Source: Methylobacterium mesophilicum SR1.6/6
GTDB taxonomy: Bacteria; Pseudomonadota; Alphaproteobacteria; Rhizobiales; Beijerinckiaceae
DNA: 64,000 nt
Reading direction: 5' to 3'
Assembly: GCF_000364445.2 (NCBI RefSeq)
Contig: NZ_CP043538.1
Location: forward strand, 141,198-205,197
The notes beneath the pieces are model-generated. The model was given only the letters and a program-made list of their open reading frames with translations, ran no database searches and had not been told where the DNA came from. A program made the translations under genes and the position numbers. Positions 53,860 through 63,512 of this stretch are shown here, in pieces (positions within the stretch are counted from its first letter, which is position 1; every line of letters begins with the position of its first letter).

Positions 53860-54831
53860 ATGCCATCGGCCGACGTAACAGCCACGCTCGCCGCGTCCGA
53901 ATCCGTCGACATCCCGCCCTGCCCGATCACCGGCGCGCCGGCGATCCGCTGCATCGAGCGCCTGGACACCACCTTCCTCACGGCGCTGTGGCATGTCTGC
54001 GGCCGCGTCGATGTCGGCCCGCTGCTGATGCGGGCCGGGCCGATCCGCCTCTGGGAATCGCCCACGGGTCTCGCGTTCTTCCACCCGCCGGTGGACGGCG
54101 ACGAAGCCTTCTACCGGGGGTTCTACAAGCACATCAGCGCACACGAGAAGCTCGCCGGCACCGCGACGGTCCGCCGCGAGTTCCAGAAGGCCGCCGAGCA
54201 GGTTCCGGACGGCGCCCGCGTGCTCGATGTCGGCTGCGGCGAGGGCGGGTTCCGCCACTACGTGCCCCGCGCCCACTACACGGGGCTCGATCCGAACTTC
54301 GCGGCCATCGATCCGAGCGGAGCGATCCTCGACGAGACCGTCGAGGCGCACGGACGGCGGGTCGGCCCGGTCTACGACGTGGCCTGCGCGTTCCAGGTGC
54401 TCGAACACGTGTCCGATCCGCTCGGGTTCGCCAGGGCGATGGCGGCCTGCGTCAAGCCCGGCGGGCTCGTCCTCCTGGGCACGCCGCTCTGGCCCTCGCC
54501 CAACACCACGCTGCCGAACTTCGTGATCAACGCGCCGCCCCATCACCTGACATGGTGGACGCCGAACGCCCTGGAGGTGTTGGCCCGGGAGATCGGCTGC
54601 ACCCCGGAGGCGGTCCACCCGATCGGCATGGACCAGCACGATTCGATCGTGCACTGGATGGTGAAGATGTCGCCGGTCCGCTGCCGGGACCGGTTCTTCC
54701 GGTTCAACTGGGGCTGGCTCGCCTCCCTGGCCTTCGCCTACGCGGTCGGGTCCCGGCTCGATCGCTGGCTAAAGCTGCCGAATCGGACGCCCACGAACGC
54801 GATCCTGCTGGTGGCGCGCAAGGCCGGGTGA
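53860..54831 (+). CDS. Class I SAM-dependent methyltransferase
   Basis: 323 residues. SAM-binding motif VLDVGCGEGGFRHY, a following acidic residue in YTGLDPN, and the AFQVLEHVSDP motif. The C-terminal half contains a hydrophobic patch (LASLAFAYAVGSRLDRWL) that may associate with membranes. Methyltransferase_23 type; substrate unknown. ATG 53860 (GAGAAG upstream) or GTG 53848. Confidence 0.75.
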   Translation: MPSADVTATLAASESVDIPPCPITGAPAIRCIERLDTTFLTALWHVCGRVDVGPLLMRAGPIRLWESPTGLAFFHPPVDGDEAFYRGFYKHISAHEKLAGTATVRREFQKAAEQVPDGARVLDVGCGEGGFRHYVPRAHYTGLDPNFAAIDPSGAILDETVEAHGRRVGPVYDVACAFQVLEHVSDPLGFARAMAACVKPGGLVLLGTPLWPSPNTTLPNFVINAPPHHLTWWTPNALEVLAREIGCTPEAVHPIGMDQHDSIVHWMVKMSPVRCRDRFFRFNWGWLASLAFAYAVGSRLDRWLKLPNRTPTNAILLVARKAG

Positions 54832-54841
54832 GGGCGCATAC

Positions 54842-54995
54842 CGTTTCCGGTTGATCAGATCGGTTCCACCGTCATTGTGAGCGGAGCGAAGCAATCCAGC
54901 AGCGCCACGCTCTTCGGCCTCCCGCTGCCCTGGATCGCTTCGCTGCGCTCGCGATGACGGAGCCGGCCGGATCGACCGAAGCGTTCAATCGGAAA
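54842..54995. repeat. REP-like nested palindrome in an intergenic region
   Basis: Outer arms around CCGTTTCCGGTTGAT and ATCGGAAACGG, with an inner pair CCGTCATTGTGAGCGGAGCG / GCTCGCGATGACGG and CGAAGCAATCCAG / CTGGATCGCTTCG. It forms a long imperfect hairpin between two convergent genes. The GAGCGGAGCGAAGCAATCC core is common in Methylobacterium genomes as I remember. Confidence 0.75.
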
Positions 54996-54999
54996 CGGT

Positions 55000-56025
55000 T
55001 CAGCGCGCCGCCTCGAAGGCGCCGAGGAACGCCGTCAGGTTCTCCGGCAGGGCCGCACAGAGGTAGCCGCCCTCTTGGATCAGGGCGGTGGGCAGCCCGG
55101 CCCGGGCGATCCGCTCCGCCGCCGCCGCGAAGCCCGCCCGGGTCACCCGCAGGGCGCCGATCGGGTCGTCCTCCGAGGCGTCGAGGCCCAGCGCCACCAC
55201 GAGCCCGCGCGGCCTGCAGGCGGCGACCGCCGCCAGCCCCGCCTCCACGGCGGCGAGCCAGGGCGCGTCGCCCGAGCCCGGCGGCAGCGGCAGGTTGCGG
55301 TTGAAGCCGAGGCCGGCCCCCTCCCCGGCCTCGTCGGCGTAGCCCGCGTAGAATGGGAAGTAGTCCGACGGGTCCGCGTGCACCGAGACGGTGAGCACGT
55401 CGGCGTGGGCGTAGAAGATCCCCTGCGTGCCGTTGCCGTGGTGGACGTCGATGTCGAGGATCGCCACCGGGCCGCCCGCCGCGGCGCGCATCCGCGCGGC
55501 CGCGATCGCGCTGTTGTTGAGGAAGCAGAAGCCGCCTGCCGACTCCGCGTAGGCGTGGTGGCCGGGCGGGCGGCACAGGGCGTAGGCGTGGCCCGCCGCC
55601 AGGGCCGCGTCGGCGGCCGCGACGGCGCATTGGGCTGAGCCGTAGACCGCCGGCCACGTGCCGGCCCGGATCGGCGTCGAGGTGTCGGCCATGTAGAGGC
55701 CGGTGAGCCCGAGCAGGCCCGCGGGCTTCCGGTGCATCTGCGGCCGGGCGAAGACGCCGGTGAGGATCTCGTCGCCGATCCCCGGCATCTCGGTCCGCCG
55801 GGCCCAGGCCTCGGCCAGGAACGCCACGTAGCCCGGATCGTGCACCGCCCGGACCGGGTCGAGGCCGTGATCGCCGGGGACCACGAGGTCGTGCCCGGCG
55901 GACCGGGCCGCGTCGTGCAGGATCGCGTAGCGCGCGGCCTGCTCGGGATGCGGGATCGGCGTGCCGCGCCGCCAGTAGTGCTCGGGATCGTGCCGGCCTG
56001 AGTCGGGCGTGTGGAAGATGCGCAT
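55000..56025 (-). CDS. Histone deacetylase-family zinc amidohydrolase
   Basis: 341 residues. Landmarks: CRPPGHHAYAESAGGFCFLN, zinc ligands in ILDIDVHHGNGTQ and LGLDASEDDP, and a catalytic tyrosine/glycine loop QEGGYLCAALPEN. Members of this bacterial HDAC group deacylate polyamines or acetylated amines. The N-terminal FHTPDSGRHDPEHYW is typical. ATG 56025, convergent with the REP palindrome. Confidence 0.9.
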   Translation of the reverse strand: MRIFHTPDSGRHDPEHYWRRGTPIPHPEQAARYAILHDAARSAGHDLVVPGDHGLDPVRAVHDPGYVAFLAEAWARRTEMPGIGDEILTGVFARPQMHRKPAGLLGLTGLYMADTSTPIRAGTWPAVYGSAQCAVAAADAALAAGHAYALCRPPGHHAYAESAGGFCFLNNSAIAAARMRAAAGGPVAILDIDVHHGNGTQGIFYAHADVLTVSVHADPSDYFPFYAGYADEAGEGAGLGFNRNLPLPPGSGDAPWLAAVEAGLAAVAACRPRGLVVALGLDASEDDPIGALRVTRAGFAAAAERIARAGLPTALIQEGGYLCAALPENLTAFLGAFEAAR

Positions 56026-56034
56026 CCCGGAAGG

Positions 56035-57375
56035 TTAGGCCCCCACGGGCTGCGCGTCATCCGTCCGGACCGAGGCCGCCCGTGCAAGACGGATCCGCGC
56101 GCGGGCGCCGGGCCGCGCACCCCGCCCGCTCCGCGCGCCGGCGCCCTCCGACGGGGCCTCTGGCCGAGGCGCCGCCCGCGACCCGGCCGACTCCGGCTCC
56201 GCCGGTCCGTCATCCCGGTCCACCGGGGAAGAGGGGTCGCGCACGCACCACCCCGACGGTGCGGGGGTGGCCGCGATCTCGCGCAGCAGGGTCGGGACCC
56301 GCGCCCAGGGCTCGGTGACCGGCCGGACGTTCGGCCGGCGCGCGGCCCGCTCCGAGCCGCCGGCGGCCTGGATGGCGGGCCAGCGCGCGCAGAAGGCCTC
56401 GACGCAGGCCGGGTCGAAGTGGCGGCCGCTCTCGGCGCGGATGCAGGCCAGCGCGGCCTCGAACGACAGGGCCTCCTTGTAGGGCCGCGGCGTGGTCAGG
56501 GCGTCGAACACGTCCGCCACCGCGACGATCCGGGCCGCAAGGGGAATGTCCGCTCCGGCGAGCCCCTCCGGATAGCCGCTGCCGTCCCAGCGCTCGTGAT
56601 GCGCGGCGGCGATCTCGGCGGCCAGCCGGATCAGCGCGGAGGCGCTGCCGCCGAGGATGCGCTGGCCGATGGCCGCGTGCGTCTTGATCTGGGCGAACTC
56701 GTCGGGATCGAGCCGGCCGGGCTTCAGCAGGATTCCGTCCGGGATCCCGACCTTGCCGACATCGTGCAGCGGCGCGGCGAGGTAGAGGTTGCGGCAGAGT
56801 TCCGGCGTCAGGCCGAGCGCCTCGGCGACGATCTGGCTGTAGCGGGCGACCCGCCATGTGTGGTCGCCCGTGTCGTTGTCGCGGTACTCGACGGCGAGCG
56901 CCAGGCGGAAGATGATCTCCTCCTCGCGCTCCCGCATGTGCCGCAGGGCCGCCTCCACCTCGCCGTCGAGCCAGGCCGCCTGCTCGGCCAGCCGCCGCAC
57001 CGCCTTGGCGAGCCGGATCACGTTGCGCAGCCGCACGGTCAGCTCGACGCCCCGCATGGACGTGTCGAGGACGTCGGTCGCCCCCGCCTCCAGGGCGGCG
57101 AGCCGCACCGCGTCCGCGCTGTCGTCGGTGATCATCACGATGGGCACCTGGGCGTAGTGCGGGATGGTCCGCAGGCACCGGATGAAGGCGATCCCGTCCC
57201 GCGCGCGGGTGTGGCAGTCGACCAGCACCAGATCGAAGGCGCGCATCTGCGCCTCGACGAGGGCGGTGGCCAGCTCGGCGTGATCGGTCACGCTCACGCC
57301 GGGCTCGGCTTCCAGCAGCCGGCGCAGCCGCAGGCGCATGGTCGCGCTGTCGTCGATCAGGAGCGCGTCCATCAT
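56035..57375 (-). CDS. Response regulator with HD-GYP cyclic-di-GMP phosphodiesterase domain
   Basis: 446 residues. Receiver (1-125) with acidic pocket LLIDDSATMR and Asp in LVLVDCHTRARDG, and TDV in place of the usual lysine block, then a coiled linker and HD-GYP domain: GDHTWRVARYS, APLHDVGKVGIPDGILL, AHHERWDGSGYPEGL and DVFDALTTPRPYK. Hydrolyses c-di-GMP to GMP. The C-terminal ~100 residues are Pro/Arg/Ala-rich and not part of the fold. Starts at 57375 or 57372. Confidence 0.9.
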   Translation of the reverse strand: MMDALLIDDSATMRLRLRRLLEAEPGVSVTDHAELATALVEAQMRAFDLVLVDCHTRARDGIAFIRCLRTIPHYAQVPIVMITDDSADAVRLAALEAGATDVLDTSMRGVELTVRLRNVIRLAKAVRRLAEQAAWLDGEVEAALRHMREREEEIIFRLALAVEYRDNDTGDHTWRVARYSQIVAEALGLTPELCRNLYLAAPLHDVGKVGIPDGILLKPGRLDPDEFAQIKTHAAIGQRILGGSASALIRLAAEIAAAHHERWDGSGYPEGLAGADIPLAARIVAVADVFDALTTPRPYKEALSFEAALACIRAESGRHFDPACVEAFCARWPAIQAAGGSERAARRPNVRPVTEPWARVPTLLREIAATPAPSGWCVRDPSSPVDRDDGPAEPESAGSRAAPRPEAPSEGAGARSGRGARPGARARIRLARAASVRTDDAQPVGA

Positions 57376-57892
57376 GGGCTCTCGTGCCGGATCGCGGGCG
57401 CGCGGGGCGCGGGGCCGGGTTGGAGGTGAGCCGAAGAACTCGGCAGGCCGGCCCCGCGAGCGACGGAGTCGCCGCGGCCCCGCCGCGGCACGCGCCGCAT
57501 CGCGCTGACAGACCAGATTGGGGACTTTGCCATCGCCACAAAGGATTCTGAATTTCGTAGAAAATGTTGGTTCGGCGCGAGTTAAGGGATGATGAATCGT
57601 CTTTGATTTGTCGAAAATTCAATACATAAATACATCTGAATAACTACAAATACAAGGCGTGATTTTTCCAGAAAATACTGGAAATGCTGTCAACCGGCGG
57701 ATACAATTCCGAGAATGAAGGTATTTACAACTCTGGCCTGTCGGAGCGCTTATGAACAGGATCGGCCCGGCCGTGCGTGTGCGGTTCGGCTTCCGGGCCT
57801 GTGCGGCGGGGGGATACGCTGACACCGGAAGGGGCCGGCGCTACGGTCGGCCCCCGGCCGGCGGGGAGGGCGCGTCGGGAGGCGCCTGCGCG
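57376..57892. other. Divergent promoter region
   Basis: 517 bases between the HD-GYP and LysR genes. 57520-57730 is markedly AT-rich and must hold the promoters of both; a long GC-rich frame at 57752-57892 is in frame with the LysR gene but looks noncoding. No operator could be assigned. Confidence 0.4.
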
Positions 57893-58777
57893 ATGATGCG
57901 GTTCGATCTCGTCGATCTCGGCCTGTTCCGGCACGTGGTCGAGGCCGGCTCGATCACCCACGGGGCCGCGCGGGCGAACCTCGCCCTGGCGGCGGCCTCG
58001 ACGCGGATCCGGCTGATGGAGGACTCCCTCGGCGCCGCGCTCCTGACCCGGAGCCGGCAGGGCGTCAGCCCGACCCCGGCCGGGCGCGCACTCCTCGTCC
58101 ACGCCCGGGAGGTCCTGGCCGGGGTCGAGCGGCTGCGCGAGGAGATGTCGGCCTTCTCGGGCGGGGCCTTCGGCCAGATCCGGGTGCTGGCCAACACCAA
58201 CGCGCTGACCGAATTCCTGCCGGAGGCGCTCTCGGCCTTCCTGGCCGGGCATCCCGGGATCGGCGTCGAGATCGACGAGCGCACCTCCGAGGAGATCGTC
58301 GGACTGGTGGCCGAGGGGGTGGCCGATCTCGGCATCCTGTCGGGCACCGTGGATACCGGCTCGCTCCAGACCTTCCCGTTCCGGGAGGACCGGTTCGTGC
58401 TGGTGGCGGCCCGGGACCATCCCCTGGCGGGGCGCGGGGCGATCCCCTTCGCGGAGGTGCTCGGCCACGACCTCGTCGGCCTCGACCGGCGCAGCGCCAT
58501 CAGCCGGTTCCTCGTCGCGCAGGCGGTGCGCGAGGGCCGGCCGATGCGCCTGCGGGTGCAGTTGCGCGGCTTCGACGCCGTCTGCCGTCTGGTCGAGGCC
58601 CGGGTCGGCCTGGCGGTCCTGCCCGAGAGCGCGGCCGCCCGGGCCGCGCAGGGGCTGAGCCTCGCGGTGGTGCCCCTCGCCGACCCCTGGGCGAAGCGCG
58701 ACCTGACCCTGTGCCTGCGCGACCTCGACGGGCTGCCGCCGTTCATCCGAGCCTTTGTGGCGGAGCTTCGGGGCTAG
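57893..58777 (+). CDS. LysR-family transcriptional regulator
   Basis: 294 residues. Winged HTH at residues 5-65 (LGLFRHVVEAGSITHGAARA, AASTRIRLMEDSLGAALLTR) and a substrate-binding domain with LPEALSAFLAGHPGIGVEI and CRLVEARVGLAVLPESAA. Starts at ATG 57893 or 57896, after GGAGG. The target is unknown; downstream genes (MliC-like, ThDP enzyme) are possible. Confidence 0.92.
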   Translation: MMRFDLVDLGLFRHVVEAGSITHGAARANLALAAASTRIRLMEDSLGAALLTRSRQGVSPTPAGRALLVHAREVLAGVERLREEMSAFSGGAFGQIRVLANTNALTEFLPEALSAFLAGHPGIGVEIDERTSEEIVGLVAEGVADLGILSGTVDTGSLQTFPFREDRFVLVAARDHPLAGRGAIPFAEVLGHDLVGLDRRSAISRFLVAQAVREGRPMRLRVQLRGFDAVCRLVEARVGLAVLPESAAARAAQGLSLAVVPLADPWAKRDLTLCLRDLDGLPPFIRAFVAELRG

Positions 58778-58957
58778 AGCGCGCTCCGCCGACGGGAGGT
58801 CGGTTCGGCATCAGGAAGCGCCGTCATCAGGGGTCTGATGCCGTGCGGGACAGGGGCTGCCGACGCGACCCGCGCAAACGGGTCTCCCGGCAGGCTGCCC
58901 GCCGCGATCCGGCTGCCCTAAACTGACGGCTGCCGGAGCCGAATCGCAGGAGCCATC

Positions 58958-59302
58958 GTGAACCGTCCGCCGTCACGCAGGGGCATTGCGCTCCTTCTCG
59001 CCGCAGGGTTCCTGGTTCCGGCGGTTCCGGCGTGGGCCGCATCGTCCGCGATCCGCAGGGTCGCCTTCGCCTGCCCCGCCGGGCAGACCCTCAGGGTCGC
59101 GTTCGACACCGGCGACCTGAACGCGCCGGCCGTCGTCAACCCGCCCGCCGGTCCCTCGCTCACCCTGCCCGTCCAGCCGCACGCGGACGGGATCTGGTAC
59201 GGGGATGCGCGCCACGAACTGCGCGGCCGGGGGCGCACGGTGACGTGGACGGAGGCGGGCAAGCCCCCGCTCACCTGCACGGAGTCCGGCGCCGGCGAGT
59301 GA
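58958..59302 (+). CDS. MliC-like exported protein (C-type lysozyme inhibitor family)
   Basis: 114 residues. Signal peptide (ALLLAAGFLVPAVPAWA), then the MliC layout: FACPAGQTLRVAFDTG, LTLPVQPHADGIWYGDARHE, and a C-terminal cysteine PPLTCTES pairing with FACP. Proteins of this family protect peptidoglycan from host lysozyme. Start ATG 58958 follows AGGAG. Confidence 0.7.
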   Translation: MNRPPSRRGIALLLAAGFLVPAVPAWAASSAIRRVAFACPAGQTLRVAFDTGDLNAPAVVNPPAGPSLTLPVQPHADGIWYGDARHELRGRGRTVTWTEAGKPPLTCTESGAGE

Positions 59303-59319
59303 GTGCCGCGGATGTCGCG

Positions 59320-59496
59320 ATGACCTGTCCGATTCGGGTCCACGGGCCGTCCCGGCTCGCCACGCCCGGCATGGGCCGGGCCACCATGGGCCGGGACACG
59401 ATCGCGGCCTTCTGTGCCGACCCGGTCAAGCGGGACTGCGGCCTCCGCAGCCTGCGCGCCAGCCTCGACGCCGACGGCCTCGCGCAGGGGCCGTAG
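59320..59496 (+). CDS. Small hypothetical protein
   Basis: 58 residues, with three cysteines (MTCPIRVHG, AFCADPVKRDCGLRS). No good Shine-Dalgarno sequence. Fits between the MliC-like gene and the ThDP enzyme gene. Could be real or a GC-driven frame. Confidence 0.3.
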   Translation: MTCPIRVHGPSRLATPGMGRATMGRDTIAAFCADPVKRDCGLRSLRASLDADGLAQGP

Positions 59497-59568
59497 AGCC
59501 GCCGGGGCATTGCCCCGGACCGCCCTTGGTTTAGCCTCCGGCTGATTCCGTCGGAGGAGACTGGGACG

Positions 59569-61257
59569 ATGCCGATCGAGACCGTGGAGGCCGCCGGCCG
59601 CCGCCGGGGCGCCGATCTCCTGGTGGAGGTGCTGCGCTCGGAGGGGGTGCGCTACATCTTCGGCAATCCCGGCACCACCGAACTGCCGCTGATCGACGCC
59701 CTCACCGAGGCGCCGGACATCGCCTACATCCTGGCCCTGCAGGAGGCGACCGCGGTGGCCATGGCGGACGGCTACGCGCAGGGCGCGCGCCGGCCCGCCT
59801 TCCTCAACCTGCACACGGCGGGCGGCCTCGGCCACGCCATGGGCGGGCTGGTGAACTCCCAGGTCTCGGGCACGCCGCTGGTGGTCACCGCCGGGCAGCA
59901 GGATCTCCGCCACGCGCTGACCGACCCGCTGCTGATGGGCGACCTCGTCGCCATCGCCGACCCGGTGATGAAATGGGCCCGCGAGGTGACGAGCCCGGAC
60001 CAGATCCCGATCCTGCTGCGCCGCGCCTTCCACGATGCGGGGGCCGCCCCCTCCGGCCCGGTCTTCCTGTCCCTGCCCATGGACGTGATGGAGGCGATGA
60101 GCGCCGTGCCGGCCGGCGAGACCTCGACCATCGACCAGCGGGCGGTCGCTGGCTCCCTCGACCGCTTGGCCGAAAAGCTCGCCGCCATCGCGCCGGGCCG
60201 CCTCGCCCTGATCGCGGGCGACGAGATCGACGCTTCCGACGCCTCGGCGCAGATGGTGGCGCTGGCCGACCTGCTGGCGGCGCCGGTCTACGGCTCGTCC
60301 TGGCCGGCCCACATCCCCTTCCCCACCGCGCACCCGCTCTGGGCCGGCAACCTCCCGACCCGGGCCGACGCCATCGCCGACATCCTCGGGCGCTACGACG
60401 CGGTGTTCGCGCTCGGCGGCAAGTCTCTGATCACCGTGCTCTACTCGGACGTCTCGGCGGTGCCGCCGGGCGTTCAGGTGTTCCAGCTCTCGGCGGACGT
60501 CCGCGACCTCGGGCGCACCTACGCCACCTGCCTGTCGACGGTGGGCGACATCCGCGCCTCGCTGGACGCCCTGCTGCCGCTGCTGGCTCCCCGCCTCGCC
60601 GACCGGGCCGAGGCTTTCGCGCAGCTGCGCAGCCAAGCCGTGACCGTCCGGGCCGAGCGGCGGGCGAAGCTCGCCGCCGCCGCCGACGCGGCCTTCGAGG
60701 ATCCGGTGATCGCGCCGCTGGTCGCCGCCCGGGAGGTCGCCCGCGCGGTCGGGGCCGAGACCACCATCGTGGACGAGGCGCCCGCGACGCTGACCCACCT
60801 GCGCACCTTCCTCGACAGCCCCTCGGCGCATCAATACGCGGCGATGCGCGGCGGCGTCCTCGGCTGGGGCATGCCGGCGGCGGTGGGCTTTTCCCTGGGC
60901 CTCGACCGCGCGCCCGTGGTCTGTGTCGTGGGCGACGGGGCCGCGATGTATTCGCCGCAGGCCTTGTGGACCGCCGCGCATGAAAAGCTGCCGGTCACCT
61001 TCGTGGTGATCAACAACGCCGAGTACAACATCCTCAAGACGTTCATGAAGGGCCAGGCGCACTACGCCTCGGTGCGCGCCAACCGCTTCATCGCCATGGA
61101 CCTCACCGACCCGCGGGTCGATTTCTTGGCGCTCGCCGCCTCCATGGGGGTGCCCGCCCGGCGGGTGACGGCCGCCACCGACATCGCCCCGGCGATCGAG
61201 GCCGGGATCCGGTCGGGGGGCGCCAACCTCGTGGAGGTGGTGGTGCGGGCGACGTGA
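59569..61257 (+). CDS. Thiamine diphosphate enzyme, benzoylformate decarboxylase-like
   Basis: 562 residues, three-domain ThDP enzyme. Glu59 (ALQEATAVAMADGY) activates the cofactor; the His82 region LHTAGGLGHAMGG aligns with the BFDC catalytic histidine segment. ThDP-Mg motif GDGAAMYSPQ to NNAEYNILK. The N-terminal NPGTTELP has Thr where BFDC has Ser. Probably decarboxylates an aromatic or branched 2-oxo acid; acetolactate synthase-like activity cannot be excluded. ATG 59569 after GGAGGA. Confidence 0.85.
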   Translation: MPIETVEAAGRRRGADLLVEVLRSEGVRYIFGNPGTTELPLIDALTEAPDIAYILALQEATAVAMADGYAQGARRPAFLNLHTAGGLGHAMGGLVNSQVSGTPLVVTAGQQDLRHALTDPLLMGDLVAIADPVMKWAREVTSPDQIPILLRRAFHDAGAAPSGPVFLSLPMDVMEAMSAVPAGETSTIDQRAVAGSLDRLAEKLAAIAPGRLALIAGDEIDASDASAQMVALADLLAAPVYGSSWPAHIPFPTAHPLWAGNLPTRADAIADILGRYDAVFALGGKSLITVLYSDVSAVPPGVQVFQLSADVRDLGRTYATCLSTVGDIRASLDALLPLLAPRLADRAEAFAQLRSQAVTVRAERRAKLAAAADAAFEDPVIAPLVAAREVARAVGAETTIVDEAPATLTHLRTFLDSPSAHQYAAMRGGVLGWGMPAAVGFSLGLDRAPVVCVVGDGAAMYSPQALWTAAHEKLPVTFVVINNAEYNILKTFMKGQAHYASVRANRFIAMDLTDPRVDFLALAASMGVPARRVTAATDIAPAIEAGIRSGGANLVEVVVRAT

Positions 61258-61268
61258 TCGGACCCGGC

Positions 61269-61293
61269 GCGCGGGCGCTCGCTCAGCCCGCGC
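61269..61293. terminator. Bidirectional hairpin between convergent genes
   Basis: 8-bp GC arms GCGCGGGC and GCCCGCGC with a nine-base loop, between the ThDP gene stop (61257) and the end of the dienelactone hydrolase gene (61283), overlapping the latter's last codons. Confidence 0.35.
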
Positions 61294-62026
61294 GGCGCAG
61301 CGTGCGCCCGAAGAGTCCGAGCATCGCGTCCCAGCCGCGCGCGGCGGCGGCTGGGTCGTAGACGGGAAAATCCGGCATCATCCAGCCATGCGCGGCGGGA
61401 TAGGTCTCCGCCCCGTACCGGACACCCCCCTGGCTCAGCGCCGCCTCCAGCCGCTCGGCCATCTCGGGCGGGTAGCTGCGATCGTTCTCGGCCGCGGCGA
61501 TGTAGACCTCCGCCTTCAGTTGCGGCGCGAGGCGGTGGGGACTCGCCGGCTCATCGGTCGCCAGATTGCCGCCGTGAAAGCTGGCCACGGCCGCGAAACG
61601 CTCGGGATACGTCCCGGCCGCCGTCAGCGCCATGCGGCCGCCCATGCAGAAGCCCACCGCCCCGACCACGCGGCCCGCGACGTCGTCCCGGGTATCGAGA
61701 TAGGCGAGCAGAGCACCCGTATCCGCGGCCGCCTTCACGTTGTCGGTCGTGGCCATCAGCGGCCCCAGGATGGTGCGGAAGTCGCCCTTGAACACCTCCG
61801 CGGGCACGAATGGCTCGTACGGTCCGTAGCGATAGAAGAGGTCCGGCAGCAGCACGAGATAGCCGCCCGCCGCGAGCTGCCGCGCCATGTCGAGCAGACC
61901 CGGCCGGATGCCGCCGGCATCCATGTAGAGGATCGCCGCGGGCCAGGGCCCGGCGCCCTCGGGCGTGACGACGTGTGTCGGGCACGTCCCGTCCTGGGTT
62001 CGGATCGCGACTTCTTGGACGACCAT
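61283..62026 (-). CDS. Dienelactone hydrolase-family protein
   Basis: 247 residues, alpha/beta hydrolase. Nucleophile in AVGFCMGGRMAL (cysteine, as in dienelactone hydrolase), acid in ENDRSYPPEM, histidine in AAHGWMMPDFP. ATG 62026 has AGGAA six bases upstream; a longer frame to 62110 is Arg/Pro-rich and unlikely. Substrate not predictable. Confidence 0.88.
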   Translation of the reverse strand: MVVQEVAIRTQDGTCPTHVVTPEGAGPWPAAILYMDAGGIRPGLLDMARQLAAGGYLVLLPDLFYRYGPYEPFVPAEVFKGDFRTILGPLMATTDNVKAAADTGALLAYLDTRDDVAGRVVGAVGFCMGGRMALTAAGTYPERFAAVASFHGGNLATDEPASPHRLAPQLKAEVYIAAAENDRSYPPEMAERLEAALSQGGVRYGAETYPAAHGWMMPDFPVYDPAAAARGWDAMLGLFGRTLRRAG

Positions 62027-62164
62027 GGGGCGTTCCTCGACCGGGCGGTGAGGCCTTCTGCGCCCGGTCACCGGAAACCGCCAGGGGGCGGAGGCCGGTT
62101 TGTCGAACACCCGTTCCTGCCCGTCCGGATCCAGGACGGGCGCGCCGGCAGCGGGCGCGCGGGC

Positions 62165-63493
62165 TCACTCCAGTCCCGGCACCGGCACCCCGAAGGCCGC
62201 CGCCAGCAGCACCATGTTGAGCGCGAGCACCACCGCGGCCCCCGCCACCGCGGCCGCCTGGGTCAGCGGCCCGTTTGCGAAGGGACCCATCACGCTGCGC
62301 CGCCGGGTGAACACCACCAGGGCCACCATCGGCACCGGCAGGGCGAGCGACAGTACCACCTGGGACAGGACCAGCGCCTGCGTCGGGTCGACGCCGATCG
62401 CCACCACCACGAAGGCCGGCAGCATCGTCACCAGCCGGCGGACGAGGAGCGGGATGCGCCAGCCGGTGAAGCCCTGCATCACCAATTGCCCGGCAAGCGT
62501 GCCCACCACCGAGGAGGAGATCCCGGAGGCGAGCAGCGACACCAGGAAGGCCGCCCCCGCGGCGGGACCCAGCAGCGGCGTCAGGGTGCGGTAGGCCTCG
62601 CCGATCTCCGCCACCTCGCTGTGGCCGAGATGGAAGGCCGCCGCCGCCATGATCACCATCGCCATGTTGACGAGCCCCGCCAGCAGCAGCGCCACCACCA
62701 CCTCGCGGTTCGAGTAGCGCACCAGCAGGCGCCGGTCGGCCTCGGTGCGGGGATTGCCCCGGCTCTGCGTGAGGCCCGAGTGCAGGAACAGCGCGTGCGG
62801 CATCACGGTGGCGCCGATGATCCCCACCGCGATGGTGAGCGCCTGCGCGTCCGGAATTTTTGGGGTGACGAGGCCCTTGGCGGCCTCGCCCCAGGCCACG
62901 GGCGCCACCAGCAGCTCGACCGCGTAGCAGAGGCCGATCGTGCCGACCATCGCGCCGATGGCGATCTCCAGCGGCCGGAAGCCCTCATGCTCCAGGAGCA
63001 GGATCGCGTAGGTGACGATCGCGGTGATCCCCATGCCGGCCATCAGCGGCATGCCGGTGAGCAGCGACAGGCCGATGGCGCCGCCGAGGAACTCCGCGAG
63101 GTCGGTGGCCATGGCGGCGACCTCGCTGATGCCCCAGAGGGCGAGGCGCACCGGCCGCGTCGTCGCGTCCCGGCAATGCTCCGCGAGGTTCTTTCCCGTC
63201 ACGATCCCGAGCTTGGCCGAGAGCGCCTGGAACAGCATCGCCGTGAGGTTGGCGAGCAGCACCACCCAGAGCAGGCCGTAGCCGTAGCGGGCGCCGGCCT
63301 GGATGTTGGTGGCGAAGTTGCCGGGGTCCATGTAGGCGATCGACGCCGTGACGGCCGGACCTGCGAACAGCAGGAACCGGCCGCGGCCGCCCTTCCGCCC
63401 GTCGAGGACGTCGCGGATGGCGCCCTCGGTCCGCCGGCTCATCGCTCCGGGCGCGGCGCCGCCCGGGGCCGTCGCGGCGTTCGGCGCCACCAT
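62165..63493 (-). CDS. mntH: NRAMP-family manganese/divalent metal transporter
   Basis: 442 residues with about eleven transmembrane helices. NRAMP motifs: AYMDPGNFATNIQAGA (metal-binding DPGN) and ATVMPHALFLHSG (MPH). Proton-driven Mn(II) uptake. ATG 63493 or 63505. Divergent from a mntR-like gene with a palindromic operator between them, so manganese-repressed. Confidence 0.93.
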   Translation of the reverse strand: MVAPNAATAPGGAAPGAMSRRTEGAIRDVLDGRKGGRGRFLLFAGPAVTASIAYMDPGNFATNIQAGARYGYGLLWVVLLANLTAMLFQALSAKLGIVTGKNLAEHCRDATTRPVRLALWGISEVAAMATDLAEFLGGAIGLSLLTGMPLMAGMGITAIVTYAILLLEHEGFRPLEIAIGAMVGTIGLCYAVELLVAPVAWGEAAKGLVTPKIPDAQALTIAVGIIGATVMPHALFLHSGLTQSRGNPRTEADRRLLVRYSNREVVVALLLAGLVNMAMVIMAAAAFHLGHSEVAEIGEAYRTLTPLLGPAAGAAFLVSLLASGISSSVVGTLAGQLVMQGFTGWRIPLLVRRLVTMLPAFVVVAIGVDPTQALVLSQVVLSLALPVPMVALVVFTRRRSVMGPFANGPLTQAAAVAGAAVVLALNMVLLAAAFGVPVPGLE

Positions 63494-63512
63494 GATCACC
63501 CCCACCTCAAAG

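Noticed and set aside
58918..61062. 714-codon minus-strand frame opposite the ThDP enzyme
   Set aside because: Opposite a well-supported decarboxylase-type gene; composition typical of a GC shadow.
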